Source: JAGQRJ01 sp041402045
Lineage (GTDB): Bacteria > Planctomycetota > J058
Assembly (NCBI GenBank): GCA_041402045.1
Contig: JAWKSZ010000065.1
Coordinates: forward strand, 1 to 48,792
Direction: 5' to 3'
Length of the DNA stretch: 48,792 nt
The position numbers and the translations under genes were made by a program. A model generated the notes under the pieces. That model did not search any database, was not told where the DNA came from, and saw nothing but the letters and a program-made list of their open reading frames with translations. This document shows positions 18,755 through 26,974 of the stretch, one piece after another (the first letter of the stretch is position 1; each line of letters begins with the position of its first letter).

Positions 18755-19341
18755 GGGGCCCTCCTCGGGGCGGCCTCGTCCTGCGGCGCGAGCTTCTCGC
18801 GCAGCATGTGGGTCGCCCGGTGCAGGCGGTTGGCGATGGTGCCCATGGGCTCGTCGAGGTGCTCGGCGATCTCCTGGTAGCTCATGCGCCGCACGTAGCG
18901 CAGGGTGATCACCAGGCGGTACTTGTCGCTGAGCTCACCGACCGCGGCCATGACCCGGTCGCGCTGCTCGGAGTCCTCGAGGCGCGCGTCGACGTCCTGG
19001 CGCTTGATCCGCCCGCTGTGGGCGTGGGCCAGCACCTGCTCGCTGAGCGCCACGTCCTTGCTGCGCTTCTGCCGGCGCAGCCAGTCGAGGCAGAGCTTGA
19101 AGCCGATGTTGTAGATCCAGGCGCCGAAGCGCTTGGCGTCGCGCAAGGAGTCGAGCGAGCGGTAGCCGCGGACGAGGGTCTCCTGGACCAGGTCGTCGGC
19201 GTCGGCGCTGGAGTGGGTCTTCTGGAAGGCCAGCACCCACAGCATGCGGTAGTAGCGGTCGGCCAGGGCGCCGAAGGCCTCGCGGTCGCCGCCGAGCGCG
19301 CGCGCCACCAGGATCGCGTCGTCCTCTCCGTCGCTGCCCAC
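18751..19341 (-). CDS. ECF-type RNA polymerase sigma factor
   Basis: This 196-residue sigma-70 family protein contains only regions 2 and 4. Region 2 has the core-binding ADADDLVQETLVRGYRS segment and WIYNIGFKLCLDWLRR. Region 4 contains SYQEIAEHLDEPMGTIANRLHRA, a helix-turn-helix. I choose GTG at 19341 because TATAGT lies exactly 6 nt upstream, the leaderless spacing used elsewhere here; the longer frame would overlap the divergent surE start. The downstream gene encodes a membrane protein that may control it. Confidence 0.92.
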   Translation of the reverse strand: MGSDGEDDAILVARALGGDREAFGALADRYYRMLWVLAFQKTHSSADADDLVQETLVRGYRSLDSLRDAKRFGAWIYNIGFKLCLDWLRRQKRSKDVALSEQVLAHAHSGRIKRQDVDARLEDSEQRDRVMAAVGELSDKYRLVITLRYVRRMSYQEIAEHLDEPMGTIANRLHRATHMLREKLAPQDEAAPRRAP

Positions 19342-19347
19342 CTTCTG

Positions 19348-19353
19348 ACTATA
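19348..19353 (-). promoter_or_regulatory. -10 element of the ECF sigma gene, leaderless
   Basis: On the minus strand TATAGT is followed by CAGAAG and then GTG. It is back to back with the surE -10, only 27 bp apart, so both promoters share one short region. Confidence 0.45.
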
Positions 19354-19380
19354 GCGAGCGCCGCCCCTCGCGCGACCTGG

Positions 19381-19386
19381 TAGGCT
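19381..19386 (+). promoter_or_regulatory. -10 element of surE, leaderless
   Basis: TAGGCT, then CCGGCGC (7 nt), then the surE ATG. No ribosome site could fit in between. Confidence 0.5.
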
Positions 19387-19393
19387 CCGGCGC

Positions 19394-20182
19394 ATGACGC
19401 GACCGCGGATCCTCCTGACCAACGACGACGGTGTGAGCTCGCCCGGGCTCCTGGCTGCTTACGAGGCGCTGAGCGCCGTGGCCGAGGTCACGGTGGTCGC
19501 GCCGACGTCTCAGTGCAGCGGGTTCTCGCACAAGCTGACCCTGGACCGCCCCCTGCGCGCCTACCCCCTGCGCGACCTCCCCGGCTACCGGGTCGAGGTG
19601 ACCCCCGTCGACTGCGTGAAGGTCGCGCTCAAGGAGCTGCTCCCCGAGCCGCCCGACCTGGTGGTCAGCGGGATCAACCGCGGGCTCAACGCGGGCATGC
19701 TGGTGCATTACTCGGGCACCGTCGGCGCCGCGGTCGAAGCCTGCCTCAACGGGATCCCGGCCCTTGCGGTGAGCCTCGGCGTCGGGCGCGAGGAGCCCGA
19801 CTTCGGTCCGCCGGCGGAGGTCACCGCCGAGGTCGCTCGCGGGCTGCTCGAGTCGCCCCTGGGGACCGACGTGGTGCTGAACGTGAACTTCCCCCGCGGC
19901 CCCCGCGCCGAGTGGCGCGGGCTGAGCTGGTGCCGCCTCAGCAAGGCCAGCCTCGACGACAGCTACGAGCGCCGGCTCGACCCCCGCGGGCGGCCCTACT
20001 ACTGGCTGAGCGGGGACCTCTCGGAGCTCACCGGCGACGAGCCCGAGGACGACCTGACCCTCCTCCGCGAGGGCGTCGTGACCGTGACCCCGCTGCGGGT
20101 CGACTGGACCGCCGACGACGAGCTCGCGACGCGCGCGCCGTGGTCGGCCGCGCTGGCCAAGAAGCTCGCCCCCGGCGCCTGA
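19394..20182 (+). CDS. surE: 5'/3'-nucleotidase SurE
   Basis: This 262-residue metal-dependent phosphatase acts on nucleoside monophosphates and is linked to survival in stationary phase. The opening RILLTNDDGVSSPGLLAAYEAL has the metal-binding Asp pair. VVAPTSQCSGFSH, PDLVVSGINRGLNAG and HYSGTVGAAVEACLNGIPALAVS are the other hallmark blocks. Length is normal for the family. The gene is divergent from the ECF sigma gene. Confidence 0.96.
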   Translation: MTRPRILLTNDDGVSSPGLLAAYEALSAVAEVTVVAPTSQCSGFSHKLTLDRPLRAYPLRDLPGYRVEVTPVDCVKVALKELLPEPPDLVVSGINRGLNAGMLVHYSGTVGAAVEACLNGIPALAVSLGVGREEPDFGPPAEVTAEVARGLLESPLGTDVVLNVNFPRGPRAEWRGLSWCRLSKASLDDSYERRLDPRGRPYYWLSGDLSELTGDEPEDDLTLLREGVVTVTPLRVDWTADDELATRAPWSAALAKKLAPGA

Positions 20183-20188
20183 CCCCCA

Positions 20189-20214
20189 GGCCGCCCACAC
20201 GCGCGCAGGCGGCC
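20189..20214. terminator. Weak bidirectional hairpin between convergent genes
   Basis: GGCCGCC and GGCGGCC form a 7-bp stem around a 12-nt loop in the 72-nt gap between surE and the convergent VWA gene. There is no T tract. Confidence 0.3.
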
Positions 20215-20254
20215 CTCACGGACCGCCTGCCGACGACGCGGCTCCCAGGCGCGA

Positions 20255-21925
20255 CTACCGCCCGTGGCAGCCGCAGGGGCACGAGGCGCTCCCGGTCACC
20301 GGGCGCGGGGTGACGGGCAGCGGCGGGCTCCCGGTCACCGGGCGCTGCGGCGCGGGCGCGCTCCCGGTCTGCGGCCGACCGCTCGAGGGCCCGGTGTTGC
20401 CCGTGGGCAGGCCCGGCCGCCCGGTGGACGGCCCCTGGTTCCCCGTGGGGAGCACGGGTCGCCCGGTGGGGGTCCCGCGGTTGCCGGTCGGGAGCACCGG
20501 GCGTCCGCTCGAGGTCGCGTCGCGGCCGGGGATCGGCTGGTTCGAGGGGTCGGTGTAGTAGGGCTTCTCCCCCACCCCCGGAGGCAGCTTCTGCCCGGGG
20601 ATCGTGCCGTCGGTGTAGTGGTTGTCGCGGGGCTTGCCCCCGGGGAGGTAGTAGTTGTCTTCGCCCACCCCCGGAGGCAGCTTCTGCCCGGGGACCGTGC
20701 CGTCGGTGTAGCCCGGCTTCTGCCCCACGCCCGGAGGCAGCGGCTGGGCGGGCCGAGCCGTGGTGCCCCCGCCCGAGGGGCGCGGGGCGACCGGGGGCGC
20801 GAGGGGGACCGTCGCGCCGCCTTGGCAGCAGGTGCAGCGCGCGACGCTCCCGCCCACGACCACCACCTCGGAGCGGCGCTCGATCCACACCTGGGCCCGC
20901 GCGACCTCCTCCCCCCGCACGTAGGTCGCGAGCACGAGGTCGCCCGGACGCGCGCGCAAGGGCAAGGCGCGGCGGGCGCCCTTGGGCAGCTGGCGCGAGG
21001 CGTCCCAGAGCTCGATCGCGGCGCGGGCGTAGAGCCGCGCGCCGTCCTGACGCAGCCCGATCGTGGGCGTGCGGTCGATCTCGATCCCCGAGGTCGGGTC
21101 GACGACCGAGATCGTCAGGGACACCGGGGTGCCGTACTCGGGCACGTCCACCCAGCCGAGCTGGGCGAAGGTCGCGTCGTCGACCACCACCCGGAACTTC
21201 TGCCCCAGGTCGACCTCCGGCGGGAGGTCGCGGTCGCGGCGGAAGTCCAGGAGCGAGACCCGCGGGGCAGCGCCCGGAGCCGCCGGGAGCCGGGGCGCTG
21301 CGGTCGAGCTCGAGGCCACGGCGAACCGCCCGCTGCTCCACTCGGCCAGGAGCTGGAGCAGCGCCGCGCCGCCGGCGAGGTCCTCCAGCTCGGGGGAGGG
21401 CTCGTAGCGCCCGCTCTGCACGGCGTAGGTGTCGATCACGGTCCTGCGCGCCGCCCGGCGCACGTCCTCTTCGAGCTCCGCGTAGCCCTCGCCGGTCAGC
21501 CCCGGGTTCAGCACGCCGTCGCTGATCAGCACGATCCGATCGGGGCGGCGCTTGAACGCCTCCTTCAGGGCCTGGTCGATCTGGGTCGCCGAGGTCGAGG
21601 CGGGCTCGGCGTCCTTCAGCCAGTCCCGGGAGCGCTCGAGCCGCGCCGCGGTGGCGCGCTTGCTCGCCTCGTAGAGCTCGTCGTTGCTCGTGTGGAACAG
21701 GACCAGGTCGAAGGTGTCCTGGGGCAGGAGCTTCTCCTGGAGCTCTGCGACCAGCGCCCGCGCCTCGTCCCAGCGCGTGCCGATCCGCATGCTGCTGCTG
21801 GCGTCGATCAGGAACAGCACCCGCTCCGCCTTGCGTTCGCGGGTCTCGGGGGCGGGGTCGCCCTCTTGAGCCCAGAGCGGGCTCAGCGCGAACAGGGTCA
21901 AGAGCGTCAGGGTGCGGTGTCGCAT
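20255..21925 (-). CDS. Secreted VWA-domain protein with Pro/Gly repeat tail and Cys-rich C-terminus
   Basis: This 556-residue exported protein has a signal peptide (TLLTLFALSPLWAQ). A VWA domain follows with MIDAS motif FLIDASSSM near residue 40 and the DRIVLISDGV strand, then a beta-sandwich region. The last 190 residues are low complexity: three units containing PGQKLPPGVG(E) with YTDG-type endings, then four units of the GRPxLPTGNxGxxT type, and a last block PCGCHGR. Another cysteine cluster, CTCCQGG, opens the tail. A good GGAGGAA ribosome site precedes the ATG. It may be an envelope or surface protein whose tail spans or crosslinks; no family is recognised for the tail. Confidence 0.85.
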   Translation of the reverse strand: MRHRTLTLLTLFALSPLWAQEGDPAPETRERKAERVLFLIDASSSMRIGTRWDEARALVAELQEKLLPQDTFDLVLFHTSNDELYEASKRATAARLERSRDWLKDAEPASTSATQIDQALKEAFKRRPDRIVLISDGVLNPGLTGEGYAELEEDVRRAARRTVIDTYAVQSGRYEPSPELEDLAGGAALLQLLAEWSSGRFAVASSSTAAPRLPAAPGAAPRVSLLDFRRDRDLPPEVDLGQKFRVVVDDATFAQLGWVDVPEYGTPVSLTISVVDPTSGIEIDRTPTIGLRQDGARLYARAAIELWDASRQLPKGARRALPLRARPGDLVLATYVRGEEVARAQVWIERRSEVVVVGGSVARCTCCQGGATVPLAPPVAPRPSGGGTTARPAQPLPPGVGQKPGYTDGTVPGQKLPPGVGEDNYYLPGGKPRDNHYTDGTIPGQKLPPGVGEKPYYTDPSNQPIPGRDATSSGRPVLPTGNRGTPTGRPVLPTGNQGPSTGRPGLPTGNTGPSSGRPQTGSAPAPQRPVTGSPPLPVTPRPVTGSASCPCGCHGR

Positions 21926-22078
21926 GCGGGGTTCCTCCGCACGACCCCTTGCAAGCGATCGACCAGGTCCTAACCCCCGACGAGTCGGCGCAAACGACCC
22001 CGTTCGCCAGGCGAACCTACGTAACCGGTGCTTGACACGTAAACCGCGACGCGCGCTTCCCCTCGGCTGTTAGGTCCG

Positions 22079-22084
22079 TATAAT
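22079..22084 (+). promoter_or_regulatory. -10 element of the fab operon
   Basis: TATAAT followed by CCGGCGC, a perfect match to the local -10/discriminator pattern, lies 133 nt before fabH. A TTGACA at 22032-22037 is too far (41 nt) to serve as its -35. The remaining leader holds no recognised gene. Confidence 0.5.
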
Positions 22085-22217
22085 CCGGCGCTTACGGCGA
22101 CGGATCCGCTCCGGCGGAGGCGGCCGAGAGTGACGTTCAGAGCCCTCAGCCCGTGGGGGTGAGCTTGCGCGGCTTCGGCGCGCGGGCGAGGGGCTGCGCC
22201 CCATGAATGGAGGAAGC

Positions 22218-23204
22218 GTGAGCCAGTTGCTGGGAGTGCGGGTCGCCGGAACCGGGTCCTACCTGCCCAAGCGAGTCGTCACCAACGACGACCTGAGCAA
22301 GGTCCTCGACACGAGCGACGAGTGGATCCGCAGCCGCACCGGGATCAGCCAGCGGCACTTCGCGGCCCCCGACGAGGCCGCGAGCGACATGGCGATCGAG
22401 GCCTGCCGCAACGCGATCGAGGCCGCCGGGGTGGCCCCGAGCGACGTGGACCTGGTGATCTGCTGCACCATGACCCCGGACCACATCATCCCCAGCACCG
22501 CGGCCCTGATCGCCCGCGGGCTCGAGCTCGAGAACGCCGGCGGGTTCGACCTGAACACCGCCTGCACCGGGTTCGTGACCGGCATGACCTGCGCCACGAG
22601 CTACGTGCGCGCGGGCCTGGCCAAGAACGTGCTGCTGGTCGCCAGCGAGCGCATGACGACCTACGTCGACCCCGACGACCGCCAGACCGCGGTGATCTTC
22701 GCCGACGGCTCGGGCGCGGTGCTGCTCCAGCCCGCGAGCGGCGGCTCGGACGTGCTCGCGACCCGCATGGGCATGCGCGGCGACGACACGACCCTCGTGA
22801 TCCCCGCCGGCGGCTCGCGCATGCCGGTGACCCCCGAGGTGATCGAGCGCCGCGACCACTACATCAAGATGAAGGGCCGCGAGACCTTCCGCTTCGCGGT
22901 GCGGACCTTCGCGGACCTGATCACGGGCACCTGCGAGGACGCGGGGATCACGACCGATCAGCTCAAGATCGTGGTCCCGCACCAGGTCAACCAGCGGATC
23001 TTCGAGGCGGCCGCCGAGCGCTGCAAGATCTCGCTGGATCGCTGCGCGGTGAACATCGACCGCGTGGGCAACACCTCGGGCGCCTCGGTCCCGATCGCTC
23101 TGGACGAGGCCGTCCGCGCGGGGCGGATCGAGTCCGGCGACCTGGTCCTCATGATCGCCTTCGGCGCCGGCCTGAGCTGGGCCGGAATCCTCCTCAGGTG
23201 GTAG
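22218..23204 (+). CDS. fabH: 3-oxoacyl-ACP synthase III
   Basis: FabH condenses acetyl-CoA with malonyl-ACP to start fatty-acid synthesis. The 328-residue protein has the catalytic triad: Cys near residue 116 in LNTACTGFV, His in VPHQVNQRI and Asn in RVGNTSGASV. The TSDEWIRSRTGI block is typical. I use GTG 22218 because GGAGGA lies 4-5 nt upstream; an in-frame ATG at 22203 lacks a ribosome site. FabD starts 3 nt after the stop. Confidence 0.96.
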   Translation: MSQLLGVRVAGTGSYLPKRVVTNDDLSKVLDTSDEWIRSRTGISQRHFAAPDEAASDMAIEACRNAIEAAGVAPSDVDLVICCTMTPDHIIPSTAALIARGLELENAGGFDLNTACTGFVTGMTCATSYVRAGLAKNVLLVASERMTTYVDPDDRQTAVIFADGSGAVLLQPASGGSDVLATRMGMRGDDTTLVIPAGGSRMPVTPEVIERRDHYIKMKGRETFRFAVRTFADLITGTCEDAGITTDQLKIVVPHQVNQRIFEAAAERCKISLDRCAVNIDRVGNTSGASVPIALDEAVRAGRIESGDLVLMIAFGAGLSWAGILLRW

Positions 23205-23206
23205 AC

Positions 23207-24169
23207 ATGACTTCCGATCTCGCCTTCCTCTTCGCCGGCCAGGGCGCGCAGACCGTGGGCATGGGCCAGGACCTCTACGCGGAGTATCCCGCGGTCCAGG
23301 CGCTCTACGACCGCGCCGACGCCGCGGTGCCCTTCGACCTCAAGCGGATCTCCTTCGAGGGGCCCGAGGAGGAGCTGCGCCGCACCGACGTGAGCCAGCC
23401 GGCGATCGTCGTGCACTCGCTGGCCGCCCTCGAGGCGCTCAAGACCGAGCTCGGCGGCGAGCTGCCCGGGGTCGCCTCGGCGGCCGGGCTCTCCCTGGGC
23501 GAGTATTCCGCGCTGTGCTTCGCCGGCGCGCTCTCCCTCGAGGACACCCTGCGCCTGGTGATCGCCCGCGGCGTCTACATGCAGGCCTGCTGCGAGGCGG
23601 AGCCGAGCGGCATGGTCAGCCTGCTCGGCCTCGACGTCGACCAGCTCGGCCCCGCGATCGAGGCCGGGAGCGCGCTGGGCGTGGTCGGGATCGCCAACGA
23701 CAACGCCCCGGGTCAGGTCGTGCTCTCGGGCGCCGAGGCCGCGCTGCAGAAGGCCGCGGAGGTCGCCAAGGAGCTCGGCGCCAAGCGCGCGGTGCCCCTG
23801 AACGTCGCCGGCGCCTACCACTCCCAGCTCATGGCCCCGGCCGGCGAGAAGCTCGCCGCTGACCTGGCCCAGGCGGCGCTCCAGGGTCCCCAGGTCCCCG
23901 TGATCGCCAACGTCGACGCTCAGCCGCACCCCCAGGACCCCGACGCGATCCGCCAGGCCCTCGTGCGCCAGGTGAGCTCCACCGTGCGCTTCCGGGAGTC
24001 GCTGGACCGCATGTTCCAGGGCGGCGTGACCCGCTGCTTCGAGTTCGGCCCCGGCGGCGTGCTCAAGGGCCTCGTGCGCCGCGTGGACCGCAAGAAGTCC
24101 TGCGTGGCGGTGGCCACCGTAGAGCAGGTGCGCGAGGCCGCCGAGGCCCTGCGCCAGGAGGCGCGCTAG
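23207..24169 (+). CDS. fabD: Malonyl-CoA:ACP transacylase
   Basis: FabD loads malonate onto ACP. The 320-residue protein has FLFAGQGAQTVGMG at the N-terminus, nucleophile Ser96 in GLSLGEYSAL, VIARGVYMQ with the conserved Arg, and GAYHSQLM with the catalytic His. It is followed with no gap by fabG. Confidence 0.96.
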   Translation: MTSDLAFLFAGQGAQTVGMGQDLYAEYPAVQALYDRADAAVPFDLKRISFEGPEEELRRTDVSQPAIVVHSLAALEALKTELGGELPGVASAAGLSLGEYSALCFAGALSLEDTLRLVIARGVYMQACCEAEPSGMVSLLGLDVDQLGPAIEAGSALGVVGIANDNAPGQVVLSGAEAALQKAAEVAKELGAKRAVPLNVAGAYHSQLMAPAGEKLAADLAQAALQGPQVPVIANVDAQPHPQDPDAIRQALVRQVSSTVRFRESLDRMFQGGVTRCFEFGPGGVLKGLVRRVDRKKSCVAVATVEQVREAAEALRQEAR

Positions 24170-24916
24170 GTGGCTGGGCTGCTGGAGGGGCGCGTCGCCC
24201 TCGTCACCGGCGCCTCGCGCGGGATCGGGCGCGCGATCGCCCTGGCCTTCGCCGAGGAAGGGGCCGACGTGGCCCTCGTGGCCACCAACGAGGCGCTGCT
24301 GGCCTCCGCCGCGGAGGAGGTCCAGGGCATGGGCCGCCGCGCGCTCGCGCTCAAGGTCGACCTCTCCGACGCCAACGCGATCAAGGACGCGGTGGACACG
24401 GCCAAGAAGGAGCTCGGCGGGCTGGACATCGTGGTCAACAACGCCGGGATCACCGCCGACCAGCTGCTCCTGCGCCACAAGGACGAGGACTGGGACCGCG
24501 TGCTGCAGGTCAACCTGGGCGGCGCGTTCCGGGTGACCAAGGCCGCCGCGCGCTACCTCATGAAGTCCAAGGCCGGGCGCGTGATCAACGTCTCGAGCGT
24601 GGTCGGGATCACCGGCAACGCGGGGCAGTCGAGCTACGCCGCGAGCAAGGCCGGACTGATCGGCTTCTCCAAGAGCGTCGCCAAGGAGCTCGCCAGCCGC
24701 GGGGTCACGGTCAACGTGATCGCTCCAGGGTTCATTGAGACCGACATGACCGCTGCGCTCACCGAGGAGCAGCAGGCCCAGATCCTGCAGGGGATCCCGC
24801 TGGGGCGCATGGCCAGTGGGCTCGAGATCGCCCACGCGGCGGTGTTCCTCGCCAGCGACCGCGCCGCCTACATCACCGGCGAGGTCCTGAAGATCGACGG
24901 CGGATTGGCAATGTAA
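24170..24916 (+). CDS. fabG: 3-oxoacyl-ACP reductase
   Basis: FabG reduces 3-oxoacyl-ACP with NADPH. This 248-residue short-chain dehydrogenase has TGASRGIGRAIA (cofactor loop), NNAGITAD, catalytic Ser in NVSSVVGITGN, YAASKAG (Tyr, Lys) and the FabG-type end YITGEVLKIDGGLAM. It starts with a GTG directly after the fabD stop. Confidence 0.96.
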   Translation: MAGLLEGRVALVTGASRGIGRAIALAFAEEGADVALVATNEALLASAAEEVQGMGRRALALKVDLSDANAIKDAVDTAKKELGGLDIVVNNAGITADQLLLRHKDEDWDRVLQVNLGGAFRVTKAAARYLMKSKAGRVINVSSVVGITGNAGQSSYAASKAGLIGFSKSVAKELASRGVTVNVIAPGFIETDMTAALTEEQQAQILQGIPLGRMASGLEIAHAAVFLASDRAAYITGEVLKIDGGLAM

Positions 24917-24927
24917 TTCCCATGGGG

Positions 24928-24956
24928 TTGGAACCCCGGGGTCGGGACTATAGAAT
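24928..24956 (+). promoter_or_regulatory. Internal promoter upstream of acpP
   Basis: TTGGAA at 24928-24933, a 17-nt spacer and TAGAAT at 24951-24956, followed by CCGGCCC, make the clearest sigma-70 type promoter in the window. It would give extra acpP expression independent of the fabH promoter, as expected for an abundant carrier protein. Confidence 0.6.
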
Positions 24957-25008
24957 CCGGCCCACTCGAATACCTACTTCAATGGCTCTCACCCCTTAGG
25001 AGGGGAAC

Positions 25009-25248
25009 GTGGCTTCCGTAGCGGACAGGGTAACGGACATCGTCTGCGATCAGCTCGGCGTCCCGCGTGACAAGGTCAACCCCGAGACCTCCTTCATCAA
25101 CGACCTGGGCGCAGACAGCCTCGACACCGTCGAGCTCGTCATGGAGCTCGAGGAAGAGTTCGACATCAGCATCCCCGACGAGGACGCGGAGAAGATCCGC
25201 ACCGTCGGCGAGGCGATCTCGTACATCGAGAACAAGCAAGGCTCCTAG
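25009..25248 (+). CDS. acpP: Acyl carrier protein
   Basis: This 79-residue acidic carrier holds growing acyl chains on phosphopantetheine. The attachment serine is Ser37 in LGADSLDTVELVMELEEEF. Start is GTG at 25009 after a strong AGGAGGGG site. Its own promoter lies about 55 nt upstream. The 197-nt gap to fabF is unusually long for this operon and rich in hairpins. Confidence 0.97.
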   Translation: MASVADRVTDIVCDQLGVPRDKVNPETSFINDLGADSLDTVELVMELEEEFDISIPDEDAEKIRTVGEAISYIENKQGS

Positions 25249-25272
25249 CGCACGCTGCGCAGCTCGTTGCCG

Positions 25273-25310
25273 GGGCCTCTCTCGAGGCCCACGGAGGGTG
25301 CAGTCTGCAC
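25273..25310 (+). other. Hairpins in the acpP-fabF gap
   Basis: GGGCCTC-TCTC-GAGGCCC (25273-25290) is a perfect 7-bp stem. GTGCAG-T-CTGCAC (25298-25310) is a perfect 6-bp inverted repeat. The rest of the gap to 25445 holds other GC-rich palindromic patches but no gene. This may be an attenuator that sets the high acpP to fabF ratio. Confidence 0.35.
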
Positions 25311-25445
25311 GGCAGGCGACGAGCGATCGAGCCGTAGGGGCCCCGGCACGTCCCTGCGGAAGCGGAGACCGGCCTCGGCCGGCCTCCTGGGACCAGGGCT
25401 CGACGACGGGCCGCCAGGCCGCGCCGTGGGCGCGAGAGGCTGTCA

Positions 25446-26684
25446 ATGAGGCGCAGGGTAGTAGTCACCGGTGTGGGGGCCGTGAGCCCCATGGGGGTCG
25501 GCGCGGACGCGCTCTGGAACGGCGTCAAGGCCGGCCAGAGCGGGATCGGCCCGATCACCCTGTTCGACACCAAGGATTTCCCCGTCACCTTCGCGGGTGA
25601 GGTCAAGGGCTTCGACGTCGGAGAGCACTTCGACAAGAAGGAGGCCCGGCACCTCGACCGTGTGACCCAGTTCGCCATGGTCGCCAGCCGCGAAGCGGTC
25701 AAGGACGCCGGCCTCGACCTCGAGAGCGAGGACACGACCCGGATCGGCGCGATCATCGGCAGCGGGATCGGCGGCCTCGACACCACCGAGAAGCAGGTGC
25801 TGACCCTCCACGAGCGCGGTGTGCGCCGGGTCACCCCGTTCCTCGTGCCGATGATGATGATCAACGCGCCGGGCGGCCAGGTCGCGATCGACCTCGGGCT
25901 GCGCGGGCCGAACATGTGCGTCTCTTCGGCCTGCGCCTCGGCCAACCACGCGATCGGCCTGGCGCTGCACAGCATTCGCTACGGCCAGGCCGACGTGCTG
26001 CTCGCCGGCGGCTCCGAGGCGGCGCTGACCCCGATCGGGCTGGCCGGGTTCTGCTCCGCCCGCGCGCTGAGCAAGCGCAACGACGACCCGCAGGGGGCCT
26101 CGCGACCCTTCGACGCGACCCGCGACGGGTTCGTGTTCGGCGAGGGCGCCGGGGTGCTCGTGCTCGAGGAGCGCGAGCGCGCGATCGCGCGCGGGGCGCG
26201 GATCTACGCCGAGATCTGCGGCTTCGGCAACACCGACGACGCGTTCCATATCACCGCCCCCCACGCCGAGGGCGACGGCGCCGCGCGCTCCATGGCCGAG
26301 GCCCTGCGTGACGCCGAGCTCGAGCCGAGCGACGTGACCTACATAAACGCCCACGGGACGTCGACCGAGCTCAACGACAAGCTCGAGACCATGGCGATCA
26401 AGCGCGTGTTCGGCGACCACGCCCAGAAGCTCGCGATCTCCTCGACCAAGTCCATGGTGGGCCACCTCCTGGGGGCCTCGGGCGGCGTCGAGAGCGTGGT
26501 GTGCGCGAAGGCGATCCACGAAGGGATCGCGCCCCCCACGATCAACCTCAACACCCCGGACCCCGAGTGCGACCTGGACTACGTGCCCAACGAGGCCCGT
26601 GAGCTCACGATCGAGGCCGCGATCTCGAACACCTTCGGCTTCGGCGGTCACAACGCCTGCCTCGCCTTCCGCCGGCACGCGTGA
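25446..26684 (+). CDS. fabF: 3-oxoacyl-ACP synthase II
   Basis: FabF elongates acyl-ACP. The 412-residue ketosynthase has catalytic Cys in VSSACASANHAIG (about residue 163), His in NAHGTSTELND, Lys-containing STKSMVGHLLGASG and the C-terminal FGFGGHNACLAF. It overlaps the following small gene as GTGA. Confidence 0.97.
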   Translation: MRRRVVVTGVGAVSPMGVGADALWNGVKAGQSGIGPITLFDTKDFPVTFAGEVKGFDVGEHFDKKEARHLDRVTQFAMVASREAVKDAGLDLESEDTTRIGAIIGSGIGGLDTTEKQVLTLHERGVRRVTPFLVPMMMINAPGGQVAIDLGLRGPNMCVSSACASANHAIGLALHSIRYGQADVLLAGGSEAALTPIGLAGFCSARALSKRNDDPQGASRPFDATRDGFVFGEGAGVLVLEERERAIARGARIYAEICGFGNTDDAFHITAPHAEGDGAARSMAEALRDAELEPSDVTYINAHGTSTELNDKLETMAIKRVFGDHAQKLAISSTKSMVGHLLGASGGVESVVCAKAIHEGIAPPTINLNTPDPECDLDYVPNEARELTIEAAISNTFGFGGHNACLAFRRHA

Positions 26685-26974
26685 CGTTGCTACCTCGGGT
26701 TAGCAAAGAAACGGGTTACGCCGTCTGCCGCGAGCTTGATCGCGCGGACAACAACGACTACATAATCGACATGCTTGCGCGTCTGGAGGGGGAGAATCCC
26801 TGCGTTGCCGAGTTCGTGAGTCGCCTGGCGATTCAGAACGAGGATCCAGTTGGGCTGGCGACGGCGGCGCTGCTCGTCTACCGTCTGCTCGAGAGCCAAG
26901 CAGAGGCCGACCTGCTCAAGCAGCAGCTCGCGGCCGACGGACCATTTGGCACGGGGGGCGAATCACCGCGGTGA
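26681..26974 (+). CDS. Small helical protein of unknown function between fabF and FHA gene
   Basis: The 97-residue product has no signal or membrane segment. It contains CRELDRADNNDYIIDMLARL and a helical stretch ending YRLLESQAEADLLKQQL. The start GTG overlaps the fabF stop and the stop overlaps the FHA start, so it is translated within the operon. Codon use is less GC-biased than that of its neighbours (for example TTG, GTT, ATA). I do not recognise the family; the tight coupling argues that it is real. Confidence 0.75.
   Translation: MTLLPRVSKETGYAVCRELDRADNNDYIIDMLARLEGENPCVAEFVSRLAIQNEDPVGLATAALLVYRLLESQAEADLLKQQLAADGPFGTGGESPR

Noticed and set aside
22021..22040. TTGACA at 22032 as -35 of the fab promoter
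   Set aside because: It is 41 nt from TATAAT; no -10 lies at 16-18 nt from it.
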